DNA of 64,000 nucleotides from Toxorhynchites rutilus septentrionalis (lineage: Eukaryota > Arthropoda > Insecta > Diptera > Culicidae). The stretch is taken from NCBI RefSeq assembly GCF_029784135.1, contig NC_073746.1, positions 116,992,035 to 117,056,034 of the forward strand. The letters run 5' to 3'. The translations under genes were made by a program, and so were the position numbers. The stretch's first letter is position 1, and each line of letters starts with the position of its first letter. Shown piece by piece: positions 63,901-64,000 of this stretch. The notes below the pieces were generated by a model. It had not been told where the DNA came from, made no database searches, and saw nothing but the letters and a program-made list of their open reading frames with translations.

Positions 63901-64000
63901 ATTGAAATAATTGAGGAAATAACTGATTTGCGCCTAAATTCCATTTTAATCCCATTTAAGTTGTTTCTATTTCAAATTTTACTTGCTGTACCCTGTACCT

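Overview
The window is repeat DNA from a eukaryote, most likely a culicine (Aedes-like) mosquito. I infer this from the mix of elements: a BEL/Pao retrotransposon whose Gag begins with a PHD finger, an I-group LINE with an RNase H domain, an L1-clade LINE, a tRNA-derived SINE, pogo-like MITEs and AT-rich spacers. I recognise no ordinary host gene.

Positions 1-49,317 are one tandem array with a basic period of about 16.55 kb. It is seen as one partial and two complete units that all run 5' to 3' on the minus strand. Each unit is a degenerate BEL/Pao element (BEL-A). Its gag is split by an L1-clade LINE (LINE-B, minus strand), which is itself split by a full-length I-group LINE (LINE-A, plus strand). 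The same nested junctions and target-site duplications recur in each unit, and neighbouring units share a single LTR (7.07-7.61, 25.60-26.13 and 48.78-49.32 kb). This is what unequal exchange between the two LTRs of one element would leave. Two later insertions are each present in only one unit: a 2-kb Helitron-like element (20,913-22,885, inside LINE-B) and an apparently intact BEL/Pao element (BEL-B, 28,801-35,425, inside BEL-A pol). The units without them provide perfect empty sites.

Right of the array, 49,546-54,188 is a decayed DNA transposon. It has about 0.85-kb terminal inverted repeats, a frameshifted transposase gene with a visible core promoter, and a 784-bp pogo-like MITE inside its right inverted repeat. 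AT-rich spacer follows to 55,958.

Positions 55,959-62,246 are dominated by a non-autonomous family that also supplied the 21-kb insertion. Members have a GACGTRGGACTA motif at the left tip and its inverse about 30-40 bases from the right tip, followed by a 3' hairpin. They sit in T-runs with an extra TTTT. The internal cargo differs: 196-bp, about 110-bp or about 95-bp tandem repeats, or two histone H2A pseudogenes with promoter-like DNA and histone 3' stem-loops. The structure is closest to Helentron-associated (HINE/DINE-like) elements, but that classification is inference.

The last 1.7 kb is AT-rich spacer with a possible promoter and a MITE-like end.
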